A DNA stretch of 64,000 nt from Malurus cyaneus samueli (lineage: Eukaryota > Chordata > Aves > Passeriformes > Maluridae), in NCBI GenBank assembly GCA_009741485.1, contig CM019217.1:35388519-35452518 (forward strand), read 5' to 3'. Each line of letters opens with the position of its first letter. Position 1 is the first letter of the stretch. Made by a program: the position numbers and the translations under genes. The notes below the pieces were generated by a model. It worked only from the letters and a program-made list of their open reading frames with translations. It had not been told where the DNA came from and did not search any database. Shown here one piece after another: positions 12,469 through 24,900 of the stretch.

Positions 12469-15400
12469 ATCACTATTTTTCAGCTGATTGCTTATCCTGA
12501 GTGCTGAGGCTTTTTCTTCATTACGAGCCAATGTACACAGCTTTACGTTATGTGTTTTAAGAGAAGTTGTTGTGGGGTTTTTTTCTGGCCTGTTTCCTGC
12601 ATATGCTTTTTCTTAAAAATCAAACCAGTTTGCTCTAATAGTCAAGCTCAAAAGATGGGAAAACCAAAACCATGCTTCTTCCCTGGAGTTTAATTTTGCT
12701 TGACAAGTTGGGATCTTAACATTTGTTAATTAAAAGTTCATCCTCACATCAAAACTGCTGAGCTCACAGATGAGTGGCTAGTATGTCCCTCAAGTTGTGC
12801 CATACATAATTGTTGCACCTGTTACAGTGTCTTGGGGCCTGCAAGTCCATGGAATTTAGTTCGTTCTGAAGCTCAATATATTAGTATTTTATTCTTTTCT
12901 CTGCTTAATAAATCCTTAGCATCATAAGTCATTCCTCTGCATCTCAGTTGTCGTAGGCCAGTATCAATTTCCTGATAGAACTGAATTTTTATGAGGGTAA
13001 AGAGGTCTATTGTCAATTAATTCATTAGAGTTGCACTGTACTCTTGTTATTCAACTCTTTGAAGAATTTGAAGATGTCATTCATTTATTAATGCCATGTT
13101 CTTCAATCTAATTAATATCCTTTCTTAGATATCAAAAAAATAGTTATACTTTTTACATGACTGTGAAATTTCTGATTATTTTCTGTTGCAAAAATGTAGT
13201 TACAGGAATGTAGTTATAACACCTTCTAGTCTTAAATGTATCAGTGATACATTTCCATACTGTTATGCAGTAACATTTTCTGTCTGACCATACAAAGTAA
13301 ACATTATAAATCGATGAAACCTTAGCTGAATTTGCAAAGGAGACATTATTTAGGATATGTATAAGGAATGAATGAATACTCTCAAATCAATTTTAACGGC
13401 AGCTTATAATTTAATTAACTACCAAGCAGTACAGTATAGAATCCCCCTGGTTTAGCTGCCTGGTTTTTAACATCTAAATGGATTTAACAAAATCCATTAT
13501 CCTAGAGATAGCAAAAATAATATATATTCCTGTGAGAAATGAGTTAGCTTTGTTTGATTCATGCTGATATATGGCACACGTATGGGATTTGTCTGTGTTC
13601 CACTCTTTTTTTGCCTGAGACTGATGTCTCCATCTTTGACCTGACACACTTTGTAGATGGGCATACCTATACCTATAGGAGCTCTCACATTCTGCAGTTC
13701 AGTTGTCTGATACAACTAAGTAAAGGGTGGAAACAAATTTATTCTCATTTGCAGAAAGACCCAATAGTCTCAAAAAATGAAGCCAAAGACTACTTATAAG
13801 GCTAAAAGTTACACTTAATGCTTATGACTGCAATCCCTACTCACTGCTATCACAGCAATCACTGTTATCAGACAGGGCGAGATGCATATTATTAAATTTG
13901 AGAAATGTGTGATTCAGAATTTGTGACTCACAAAGTATTTCTAATAAATAAACCACAGTAAAAGTAAGAAGACATGGTACCAGCCTCTCAGAGTTTCACA
14001 TAAGGTACATGATGTATTGAACCAGCTGTCCTTCCAAAAATTTAAAAAATCCTAAGGTTTTTTAATAGACTTTTCATTGATGAAAACAAAATTCTTGAAA
14101 CTGTAGGTAATAGGATGCCTTCAGCAGCCAAGCATATCAAAATATGTTGCATGGAGTGACTTCCACTACTCCTGCTATTTAAAGTCCTATTTTCATGAGC
14201 TTATTAGCTACTAGTGATCCCTAAGGAAAAATACAATTAAAACTTAATCATACCAAAAGCTGAGGTTCTTCTGATTCAGCGAACTTGTAATCTTGTATAT
14301 TTAGTAGTTTACTTGTAAATGTCTTAGTACTGAGAATGTAAGATATATCATTTAGCTTCAGTTTGCAATAATGCTGCTCCTCCAAATTCAAATGGCAGAT
14401 TTTGCGTGTGTGTGAAGATGCTAAGGAATTCTGACTGGCAACATTATTTATTTATTTTTTACATAAGAGCAGAACCTTTATTTGCTTTAGCAATCATATT
14501 GCATAATCTCCCCATGCCAAGTCCTGTTCTCCATAGAAGATTCATACAGTTAAGAAAAGGTAAGTGTGAAGAATACAAACAGCTTTAGAAGACAATCTAT
14601 GCATACAGTTGTGAAAATAACTTTTGTGGCTTTTTTTTTTCAAATGAAAACTAAGTAAAAATAATGTGAAACAGATCTTTTCAAAGTTTTAATATCTGGG
14701 TGAAATCTGATGGAGTAAAGAATGTTAATTTTGAGGACAAGAGGGCTTTCATTTAAAAATAGCAAAGTGAAATATTTCTAATGACAAAAAAGCATATTCA
14801 AGTCAGTTCCAAGAGAGTAGTTTTGTTAATGTTTTTATACTGTTTTTAGTCAGAAAGTTTTTGCAGAAAATTTTTGAGACATCTCTTCTGTGATATGACT
14901 GAATTGCAGAATGGATGAAAGCATACAAAAAGAATTTTGCAATGTTGTTGCATTGTGGCATAGGACATAAATCCCCTTTTCATAGCTTGGCTTGTTTTTA
15001 ACTAAACTGCAAAGAGAACCTGTGGCAAAAGCCTGTTTCTGCTATTGCTTTGGTGATACAGTAGATTAAAAAACAAGAAACGCACGGAGTGTGTAACATA
15101 CAATGAATAACTGTGTTTCAGTCCCCAGGTGAAATCCGGAAAAATAATGTCACCAGTTACTCTAATCTGAATCTTTCAGTTTCTGAGTAAGATTATCTAT
15201 CTAATCTGTGTTAGATTATCTACTTGTTATTTATGACTGCTTAAATTATGAAAATATGAAATTTACCAATGAAGTAACATGTTTCACTTTGTCTGAAAAG
15301 TTCTGGTTTCAAAAAAAGGCACTTTAAAAACGTAATTATAACAACCTTTTGACTAACTGGAACAGGAATATATTTGAGGTCTCTAGTTACTTTCTTTATG

Positions 15401-16385
15401 ACCTTTCTTCAAATGGTCATCTGTTGATTTCACACTGCTTGGATTTCAGTGTTCAGTATCAATAGTGAGCCAGCATAAACAATCATATTGAGACTCAAAT
15501 TAGCTGTTTTACAAAGATGTTTTTCAAGAAAAACTTCTGACAGGCTTTTGTTTCAAGCTTCAAAAGATCCATTCCTGTTTACAAGATGGAAATTCCGGGA
15601 GTAGAGTTTGATTTTGTTCATAAAGAGAGCTGTTAGCTTTTTAAAAACTAAAATTTTCAAAATAGTTAGGGAAAATAGTAGTTCAAAGAAAAAGAACACT
15701 TTTTTTTCATAGTAGGAGTTTAGAACAGCATCCTTACTAGGCACTCTCTAGGAAGAAATACAATTAAAAGACTCAGAGAGAGTCTTTTACCTTTAGTAAT
15801 TTTAATCAGTGATACATTTCCATAAACACATTTTTTTTCTGTAAACAATTTGCAAGGGAATGTATTTCACGCTGTTTTAACATGCTGAGACCAACTTTAT
15901 TCTGATACATGCAGGTCTTTTAAAACAACTGAAATAGGACCCATTCTGTGCTTGCTGGAGGGCACCATGTCACTAAGATTATAAAACTATAAACTGCATT
16001 CTCCCTATGACTGGCCTTGAGACATCTAAAATTAGTTATTATTAGACAGTTTGCAAATAACCCTTTCAAATCTTTCATCTCATTAAAGCCGTGCTTTGTT
16101 GGTTACCACACAAGCTGTACCAGACAATTTATCCAATCTTAAATAAGGTTCTGAATTTTTCCACTCTTATGACAACACAGTTCTTGTAATTGGTTTGAAA
16201 TTTAAATTTAAAACAGTTTTGCCATAATCTGCTTGGTCTAGTCTTAAACTTTATGTGTGTGATCACAAAGGCCAAAGTTGTTCTGATATCCATGAAAATT
16301 TGGTTTTCCCAGCCTAATCAATAGGCACATTCTTCCCAGTTATAAGAGAATGGAGGGAATGTTCTTATCTGTAGAAAAATCCTTC

Positions 16386-17110
16386 TGTCATGGTTTGTCT
16401 GGTCTTCAGCAGAAATATTAATAGGTGTTTATCAAGGTGTTTAGTTACACTGTTTTTTTGCAATGCCTTTTGATAGGAAAACAGGGAGAATTTTAAAAAT
16501 CCGGAGGAAATGTGTCATTCAAGACAGAGTGGAGAATTTCAGCTCTCGTGATGGTTGAAAAGTTTTTTTGTACAGGAATGAAATTGCCAGTTCCTTTCAG
16601 CCTTTAGACCTTCAACTCTGTGCCTTCAACTCTTCCACCAAAACTACTGGAAAAACAAAAACTGTCCAACAGCATTTTTAATATTAGAGAGTCAAGGCAT
16701 TAATTTATTTGCTGGCCAGCATGTAGTTCTGGCCGGGATGTGCAACAGAAATAATTTCATCCACCCATAGCCTGGGTGTGTAGAGAAAATCATTCCAGGC
16801 CACATAGATTTTACAAGATTTCCCCCAAATTTTACACAGTCAAAACCCATATAAAAACCCATATTGGTTTTTCATAAATATTCATTGGTCCAACTCTGTG
16901 AGTTCTAATTTGTGTCTTCCTTCTCATCCCTCTTTTCCGACCAGGTCTCACCACCACGCAGGGGGAGGTTTGGAACTGGTGTTCTGTATACGGCCTCTGA
17001 TAGCCCTTGATGGTCCTTTCTTTTGTGCTCTCCGTCTGTTTTAAGTCATCAGCCTCACCTGGTGGAACAATCCCTGAAGAACTTCAGACCTTCCCGGGGC
17101 AAAGGAAACA
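16386..17110 (+). mobile_element. LTR-like segment in left arm (tentative solo LTR)
   Basis: The segment starts TGTCATGGTTTG, a beginning common among avian LTRs, and can be closed at about 17,110 with ACA. A TATA-like TATAAAAAC lies near 16,850, followed by a more GC-rich 3' part (16,930-17,100). The mirror copy on the other arm has the same start and end. I could not find a clear target-site duplication at these boundaries, although ATCCTTC occurs just before the start and a similar string lies near the 3' end in the right-arm copy. The left copy is missing several short stretches near 17,000-17,090 relative to the right. No coding sequence is present, so if it is an LTR it is a solo one. 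Confidence 0.38.
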
Positions 17111-18745
17111 AAATCTCTACAAAGTTATATAAAAAAAAAATTAAACTGGTATAATTTCCTACAGTTCTGCAATTTCCAGTAAGTGATACGCCTCCTAAAA
17201 TAGTATGAATGAAACATATGCACTTTCACAAATTTGTACACAATTTTATATTGTTGTTCTAGCAGAGCCTGCTTTTCTATAACTTTTTATTAATTGTTAA
17301 CCCAGGTACACAGAGCAGCTGTATCCTTTCCATGGAGAAAATCCTCAGCCCTCCCTCCCTGTAAAGATTACTTCCTGGGCCACACTAACTTGCAGTATGA
17401 GTGAGATGTGCTAATGATTTTCTCTGATTGCTCACCTACCAAGAAATTTCAACTGCTCTTCGTGCTTAAAGACAGTTTAACAGCATTACATCTTTCTTTC
17501 CCATCTTCTATTTTTTTGGATTTATGTATCCCATGACTTCTAATTATAAGAATTTACATCTCTTTATTTGTACTTTCTTTGGCATGAATTTGTTTAGATT
17601 GTGGTGATATTCTGTTTGTGGTAATGTTTTGCTGTTGTTCTGGCTTCCACTAAATGAAACTAAACTAAACTACCAACTATATTTTGTCTCATTCTGTGTC
17701 TTAAAGGGCCATAAACAAGTCAGCATAATTCCTGCTTTTTTTTCCATCAAATCCACCACTTTCAACACCTTCATTTCCCTCATTGTTCCATAGGTTGTTA
17801 CAAATCACAAATGACAATATCCATGCACATATGTATAAAGGATATTCAAGAGAATTCCTGGTTTTGTACCAAATGGAATCGATGAATGTTTAAAAATAAA
17901 GAGAATAACTAAAACTAAAGCTTTTTAAAATAACAGTTGTTAATTTCTATATTTTTTTCTGTAGTTACCAGTACAAGTATGCACAGAATATAAAAAAAGT
18001 TAAATTCCTTCACCAGTTAATGTTCTGAGTCATATTTGTCATAATTCTTTATTTCACAGACTTACCCTGTGCCAAAATGTTATACACTACATAATTTGTA
18101 CTAGGAGATAGGGGGTTATATTTGTTTTACATCTTTGTTCTTACAAGACTGCAATGTTGTCTTGTATCAAGATTTTGTGCCTTGCATTTTTTCTTTCTGT
18201 GATGACATGGAAAATTTATGTGCAAGTATTAATACAATAGCATTACATAATTTTTAAATCAATGCAGGAATAAATTATAGAAGAACATTTAAGACAAATT
18301 AAAATCAAGAGGTACCACTATATAATACAGCCCTTCCAGTTCCATGTTAGTATGTATAACTGTTTAATGTATATGAGGACAGTAGTGAGGGGTATTTCTA
18401 TTAATTTCTTTTGGTCCATTGCCATGTTTGATCAACAGCAGAGAAAAATCACTACATACCAGCAGTGAGGATGAAAAATAACTTGGAAATAAACTTTTTC
18501 ATGACTTTTTATTGAATTAGTGACTTGACCATTGTCATGGAACTGACTACGCTCCACTAGGGCACAAGTTATTTCCCTTCAAAACAACCTGATTGGAATG
18601 ACTTTTTTTTGTTACACGATTTGATGTGACCTTGTGTCCCGACGGATTGTTATGTTCTGTGTGACTGACTTCCTCCTCTCCCCTTGTGCACGTGTGCATA
18701 GTTAGTGATTCTGTCTATTAGACCAACCAAGTAAACATTGTTTGC

Positions 18746-18903
18746 GTTCACGTCGGCAGTGCTACCATCTGAGAGGTAAAAGCAGAAGTTGTTCAACAAG
18801 ACTTTAATAGAAATACTTAAATTTGCATAAGATGTGAGATTTTTTTTGCTAAGTTGTGAGAAATATATATTGATCATTTTACTTCAGGATATGAAATAAT
18901 TGT
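18746..18903. other. Unique spacer (158 bp) of the giant inverted repeat
   Basis: Symmetry breaks after ...TTTGC at 18,745 and resumes at GCAAA... at 18,904, leaving 158 bp that have no reverse-complement partner in the window. The spacer is AT-rich and holds no recognisable gene or repeat. Its existence matters because a pure sequencing hairpin artefact would normally leave almost no unique spacer. Confidence 0.88.
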
Positions 18904-21900
18904 GCAAACAATGTTTACTTGGTTGGTCTAATAGACAGAATCACTAACTATGCACACGTGCACAAGGGGAGAGGAGGAAGTCAGTCACACAGAACATAAC
19001 AATCCGTCGGGACACAAGGTCACATCAAATCTGTAACAAAAAAAATCATTCCAATCAGGTTGTTTTGAAGGGAAATAACTTGTGCCCTAGTGGAGCCTAG
19101 TCAGTTCCATGACAATGGTCAAGTCACTAATTCAATAAAAAGTCATGAAAAATTTTATTTCCAAGTTATTTTTCATCCTCACTGCTGGTATGTAGTGATT
19201 TTTCTCTGCTGTTGATCAAACATGGCAATGGACCAAAAGAAATTAATAGAAATAGCCCTCACTACTGTCCTCATATACATTAAACAGTTATACATATAAC
19301 ATGGAACTGGAAGGGCTGTATTATATAGTGGTACCTCTTGATTTTAATTTGTCTTAAATGTTCTTCTATAATTTATTCTGCATTGATTTAAAAATTATGT
19401 AATGCTATTGTATTAATACTTGCACATAAATTTTCCATGTCATCACAGAAAGAAAAAATGCAAGGCACAAATCTTGATACAAGACAACATTGCAGTCTTG
19501 TAAGAACAAAGATGTAAAACAAATATAACCCCCTATCTCCTAGTACAAATTATGTAGTGTATAACATTTTGGCACAGGGTAAGTCTGTGAAATAAAGAAT
19601 TATGACAAATATGACTCAGAACATTAACTGGTGAAGGAATTTAACTTTTTTTATATTCTGTGCATACTTGTACTGGTAACTACAGAAAAAAATATAGAAA
19701 TTAACAACTGTTATTTTAAAAAGCTTTAGTTTTAGTTATTCTCTTTATTTTTAAACATTCATCGATTCCATTTGGTACAAAACCAGGAATTCTCTTGAAT
19801 ATCCTTTATACATATGTGCATGTATATTGTCATTTGTGATTTGTAACAACCTATGGAACAATGAGGGAAATGAAGGTGTTGAAAGTGGTGGATTTGATGG
19901 AAAAAAAGCAGGAATTATGCTGACTTTTTATGGCCCTTTAAGACACAGAATGAGACAAAATAAGTTGGTAGTTTAGTTTTGTTCTTTAGTGGAAGCCAGA
20001 ACAACAGCAAAACATTACCACAAACAGAATATCACCACAATCTAAACAAATTCATGCCAAAGAAAGTACAAATAAAGAGATGTAAATTCTTATAATTAGA
20101 AGTCATGGGATACTTAAATCCAAAAAAATAGAAGATGGGAAAGAAAGATGTAATGCTGTTAAACTGTCTTTAAGCACGAAGAGCAGTTGAAATTTCTTGG
20201 TAGGTGAGCAATCAGAGAAAATCATTAGCACATCTCACTCATACTGCAAGTTAGTGTGGCCCAGGAAGTAATCTTTACAGGGAGGGAGGGCTGAGGATTT
20301 TCTCCATGGAAAGGATACAGCTGCTCTGTGACCTGGGTTAACAATTAATAAAAAGTTATAGAAAAGCAGGCTCTGCTAGAACAACAATATAAAATTGTGT
20401 ACAAATTTGTGAAAGTGCATATGTTTCATTCATACTATTTTAGGAGGCGTATCACTTACTGGAAATTGCAGAACTGTAGGAAATTTAACAGTTTATTTTT
20501 ATTTTTTTATATAACTTTGGTTAGAGATGTTGTTTACCTTTGCCCCGGGGGAAGGATACTGAAGCTTCCTTCCAGGGCATTGTTCCACCAGGTGAGGCCT
20601 GATGAGCTTCACATCTCAACAGACCAGAGCAGCACAAAAGATAAAGACCATCAAGGGCTATCAGAGGCCGTTAACAGAACACCAGTTCCAAACCTCCCCC
20701 GCTAGCGTGGTGGGAGAAACCTGGTCCGGGAAAAGAGGGATGAGAAGGAAGACATCAAATATTAAGAACTACACAGAGTTGGACCAATGAATATAGAAAA
20801 CCAATATTTTATGGGTTTTGACTGTTAAAATTTGGGGAAATCTTGTAAAATCTATGTGGCCTGGAATGATTTTCTCTACACACCCAGGCTATGGTGGATG
20901 AAATTACTTGTTGCACATCCCGGCCAGAACTACATGCTGGCCAGCAAATAAATAATGCCTTGACTCTCTAATTAAAATGCTGTTGGACAGTTTTTGTTTT
21001 TCCAGTAGTTTTGGTGGAAGAGTTGAAGGCACAGAGTTGAAGGTCTAAAGGCTGAAAGGAACTGGCAATTTCATTCCTGTACAAAAAAACTTTTCAACCA
21101 TCACGAGAGCTGAAATTCTCCACTCTGTCTTGAATGACACATTTCCTCCGGATTTTTAAAATTCTTCCTGTTTTCCTATCAAAAGGCATTGCAAGAAAAC
21201 AGTGTTACTAAACACCTTGATAAACACCAATTAATATCTCTGATGAAGACCAGACAAACCATGACAGAAGGATTTTTCTACAGATAATAACATTCCCTCC
21301 ATTCTCTTTTAACATAGGAAGAATGTGCCTATTGATTAGGCTGGCAAAACCAAATTTTCATGGATATCAGAACAACTCTGACCTTTGTGATCACACACAT
21401 AAAGTTTAAGATTAGACCAAGCAGATTATGGCAAAACTTTTAAATTTAAATTTCAAACCAGTTACAAGAACTGTGTTGTCATAACAGTGGAAAAATTCAG
21501 GACCTTATTTAAGATTGAATAAACTGTCTGGTACAGCTTGTGTGGTAACCTACAAAGCACGGCTTTAACAAGATGAAAGATTTGAAAGGGTTATTTGCAA
21601 ACTGTCTAATAATAACTAATTTTAGATGTCTCAAGGCCAGTCATAGGAGAATGCAGTTTAGTTTTATAATCTTAGTGACATGGTGCCCTCCAGCAAGCAC
21701 AGAATGGGTCCTATTTCAGTTGTTTTAAAAGACCTGCATGTATCAGAATAAAGTTGGTCTCAGCATGTTAAAACAGCGTGAAATACATTCCCTTGCAAAT
21801 TGTTTACAGAAAAAAAATGTGTTTATGGAAATGTATCACTGATTAAAATTACTAAAGGTAAAAGACTCTCTCTGAGTCTTTTAATTGTATTTCTTCCTAG

Positions 21901-24900
21901 AGAGTGCCTAGTAAGGATGCTGTTCTAAACTCCTACTATGAAAAAAGTGTTCTTTTTCTTTGAACTACTATTTTCCCTAACTATTTTGAAAATTTTAGTT
22001 TTTAAAAAGCTAACAGCTCTCTTTATGAACAAAATCAAACTCTACTCCGGAATTTCCATCTTGTAAACAGGAATGGATCTTTTGAAGCTTGAAACAAAGC
22101 CTGTCAGAAGTTTTTCTTGAAAAACATCTTTGTAAAACAGCTAATTTGAGTCTCAATATGATTGTTTATGCTGGCTCACTATTGATACTGAACACTGAAA
22201 TCCAAGCAGTGTGAAATCAACAGATGACCATTTGAAGAAAGGTCATAAAGAAAGTAACTAGAGACCTCAAATATATTCCTGTTCCAGTTCAAAAGGTGTT
22301 ATAATTACGTTTTTAAAGTGCCTTTTTTGAAACCAGAACTTTTCAGACAAGTGAAACATGTTACTTCATTGGTAAATTTCATATTTTCATAATTTAAGCA
22401 GTCATAAATAACAAGTAGATAATCTAACACAGATTAGATAGATAATCTTACTCAGAAACTGAAAGATTCAGATTAGAGTAACTGGTGACATTATTTTTCC
22501 GGATTTCACCTGGGGACTGAAACACAGTTATTCATTGTATGTTACACACTCCGTGCGTTTCTTGTTTTTTAATCTACTGTATCACCAAAGCAATAGCAGA
22601 AACAGGCTTTTGCCACAGGTTCTCTTTGCAGTTTAGTTAAAAACAAGCCAAGCTATGAAAAGGGGATTTATGTCCTATGCCACAATGCAACAACATTGCA
22701 AAATTCTTTTTGTATGCTTTCATCCATTCTGCAATTCAGTCATTCACAGAAGAGATGTCTAAAAAATTTTCTGCAAAATTTCTGACTAAAAACAGTATAA
22801 AAACATAACAAACTACTCTCTTGGAACTGACTGAATATGCTTTTTTTGTCATTAGAAATATTCACTTTGCTATTTTTAAATGAAAGCCCTTGTCCTCAAA
22901 ATTAACATTCTTTACTCCATCAGATTCACCCAGATTAAAACTTTGAAAAGATCTGTTTCACATTATTTTTACTTAGTTTTCATTTGAAAAAAAAAAGCCA
23001 CAAAAGTTATTTTCACACTGTATGCATAGATTGTCTTCTAAAGCTTTTGTATTCTTCACACTTACCTTTTCTTAACTGTATGAATCTTCTATGGAGAACA
23101 GGACTTGGCATGGGGAGATTATGCAATATGATTGCTAAAGCAAATAAAGGTTCTGCTCTTATGTAAAAAATAAAAAATAATTTTAAGATTAGTGCAATGA
23201 TTTACTAGCTAATGATATATCTTACATTCTCAGTACTAAGACATTTACAAGTAAACTACTAAATATACAAGATTACAAGTTCGCTGAATCAGAAGAACCT
23301 CAGCTTTTGGTATGATTAAGTTTTATTGTATTTTTCCTTAGGGATCACTAGTAGCTAATAAGCTCATGAAAATAGGACTTTAAATAGCAGGAGTAGTGGA
23401 AGTCACTCCATGCAACATATTTTGATATGCTTGGCTGCTGAAGGCATCCTATTACCTACAGTTTCAAGAATTTTTGTTTCATCAATGAAAAGTCTATTAA
23501 AAAACCTTAGGATTTTTTAAAATTTTGGAAGGACAGCTGGTTCAATACATCATGTACCTTATGTGAAACCTGAGAGGCTGGTACCATGTCTTCTTACTTT
23601 TACTGTGGTTTATTTATTAGAAATACTTTGTGAGTCACAATTCTGAATCACACATTTCTCAAATTTAATATATGCATCTCGCCCTGTCTGATAACAGTGA
23701 TTGCTGTGATAGCAGTGAGTAGGGATTGCAGTCATAAGCATTAAGTGTAACTTTTAGCCTTATAAGTAGTCTTTGGCTTCATTTTTTGAGACTATTGGGT
23801 CTTTCTGCAATGAGAATAAATTTGTTTCCACCCTTTACTTAGTTGTATCAGACAACTGAACTGCAGAATGTGAGAGCTCCTATAGGTATAGGTATGCCCA
23901 TCTACAAAGTGTGTCAGGTCAAAGATGGAGACATCAGTCTCAGGCAAAAAAAAGTGGAACACAGACAAATCCCATACGTGTGCCATATATCAGCATGAAT
24001 CAAACAAAGCTAACTCATTTCTCACAGGAATATATATTATTTTTGCTATCTCTAGGATAATGGATTTTGTTAAATCCATTTAGAAGTCAAAAACCAGGCA
24101 GCTAAACCAGGGGGATTCTATACTGTACTGCTTGGTAGTTAATTAAATTATAAGCTGCCATTAAAATTGATTTGAGAGTATTCATTCATTCCTTATACAT
24201 ATCCTAAATAATGTCTCCTTTGCAAATTCAGCTAAGGTTTCATCGATTTATAATGTTTACTTTGTATGGTCCGACAGAAAATGTTACTGCATAACAGTAT
24301 GGAAATGCATCACTGATACATTTAAGACTAGAAGGTGTTATAACTACATTCCTGTAATTACATTTTTGCAACAGAAAATAATCAGAAATTTCACAGTCAT
24401 GTAAAAAGTATTTTTTTTGATATCTAAGAAAGGATATTAATTAGATTGAAGAACATGGCATTAATAAATGAATGACATCTTCAAATTCTTCAAAGAGATG
24501 AATAACAAGAGTACAGTGCAACTCTAATGAATTAATTGACAATAGACCTCTTTACCCTCATAAAAATTCAGTTCTATCAGGAAATTGATACTGGCCTACG
24601 ACAACTGAGATGCAGAGGAATGACTTATGATGCTAAGGATTTATTAAGCAGAGAAAAGAATAAAATACTAATATATTGAGCTTCAGAACGAACTAAATTC
24701 CATGGACTTGCAGGCCCCAAGACATTGTAACAGGTGCAACAATTATGTATGGCACAACTTGAGGGACATACTAGCCACTCATCTGTGAGCTCAGCAGTTT
24801 TGATGTGAAGATGAACTTTTAATTAACAAATATTAAGATCCCAACTTGTCAAGCAAAATTAAACTCCAGGGAAGAAGCATGGTTTTGGTTTTCCCATCTT

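Larger units (their letters stand above)
10285..18745 (+). repeat. Left arm of giant inverted repeat (about 8.46 kb)
   Basis: The sequence from about 10,285 to 18,745 recurs as its reverse complement at 18,904-27,305. Anchors I matched by eye include 10,498-10,560 with about 27,035-27,080, 12,300-12,374 with about 25,080-25,150, 16,386-17,110 with 20,531-21,266, and 18,715-18,745 with 18,904-18,935. Arms are collinear, with scattered substitutions and one-base indels and no large rearrangement. The left arm contains a 93-bp duplication around a single n (12,375) that is absent from the right arm. I find no convincing gene in it. The outer edge is uncertain by some tens of bases because similarity fades in AT-rich DNA. 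Confidence 0.92.

Noticed and set aside
16386..17110. Calling the LTR-like segment a confirmed LTR with target-site duplication
   Set aside because: Ends and a TATA-like box fit, but no clean duplication flanks the chosen boundaries and no related copy outside the palindrome is in the window, so only a tentative feature is given.
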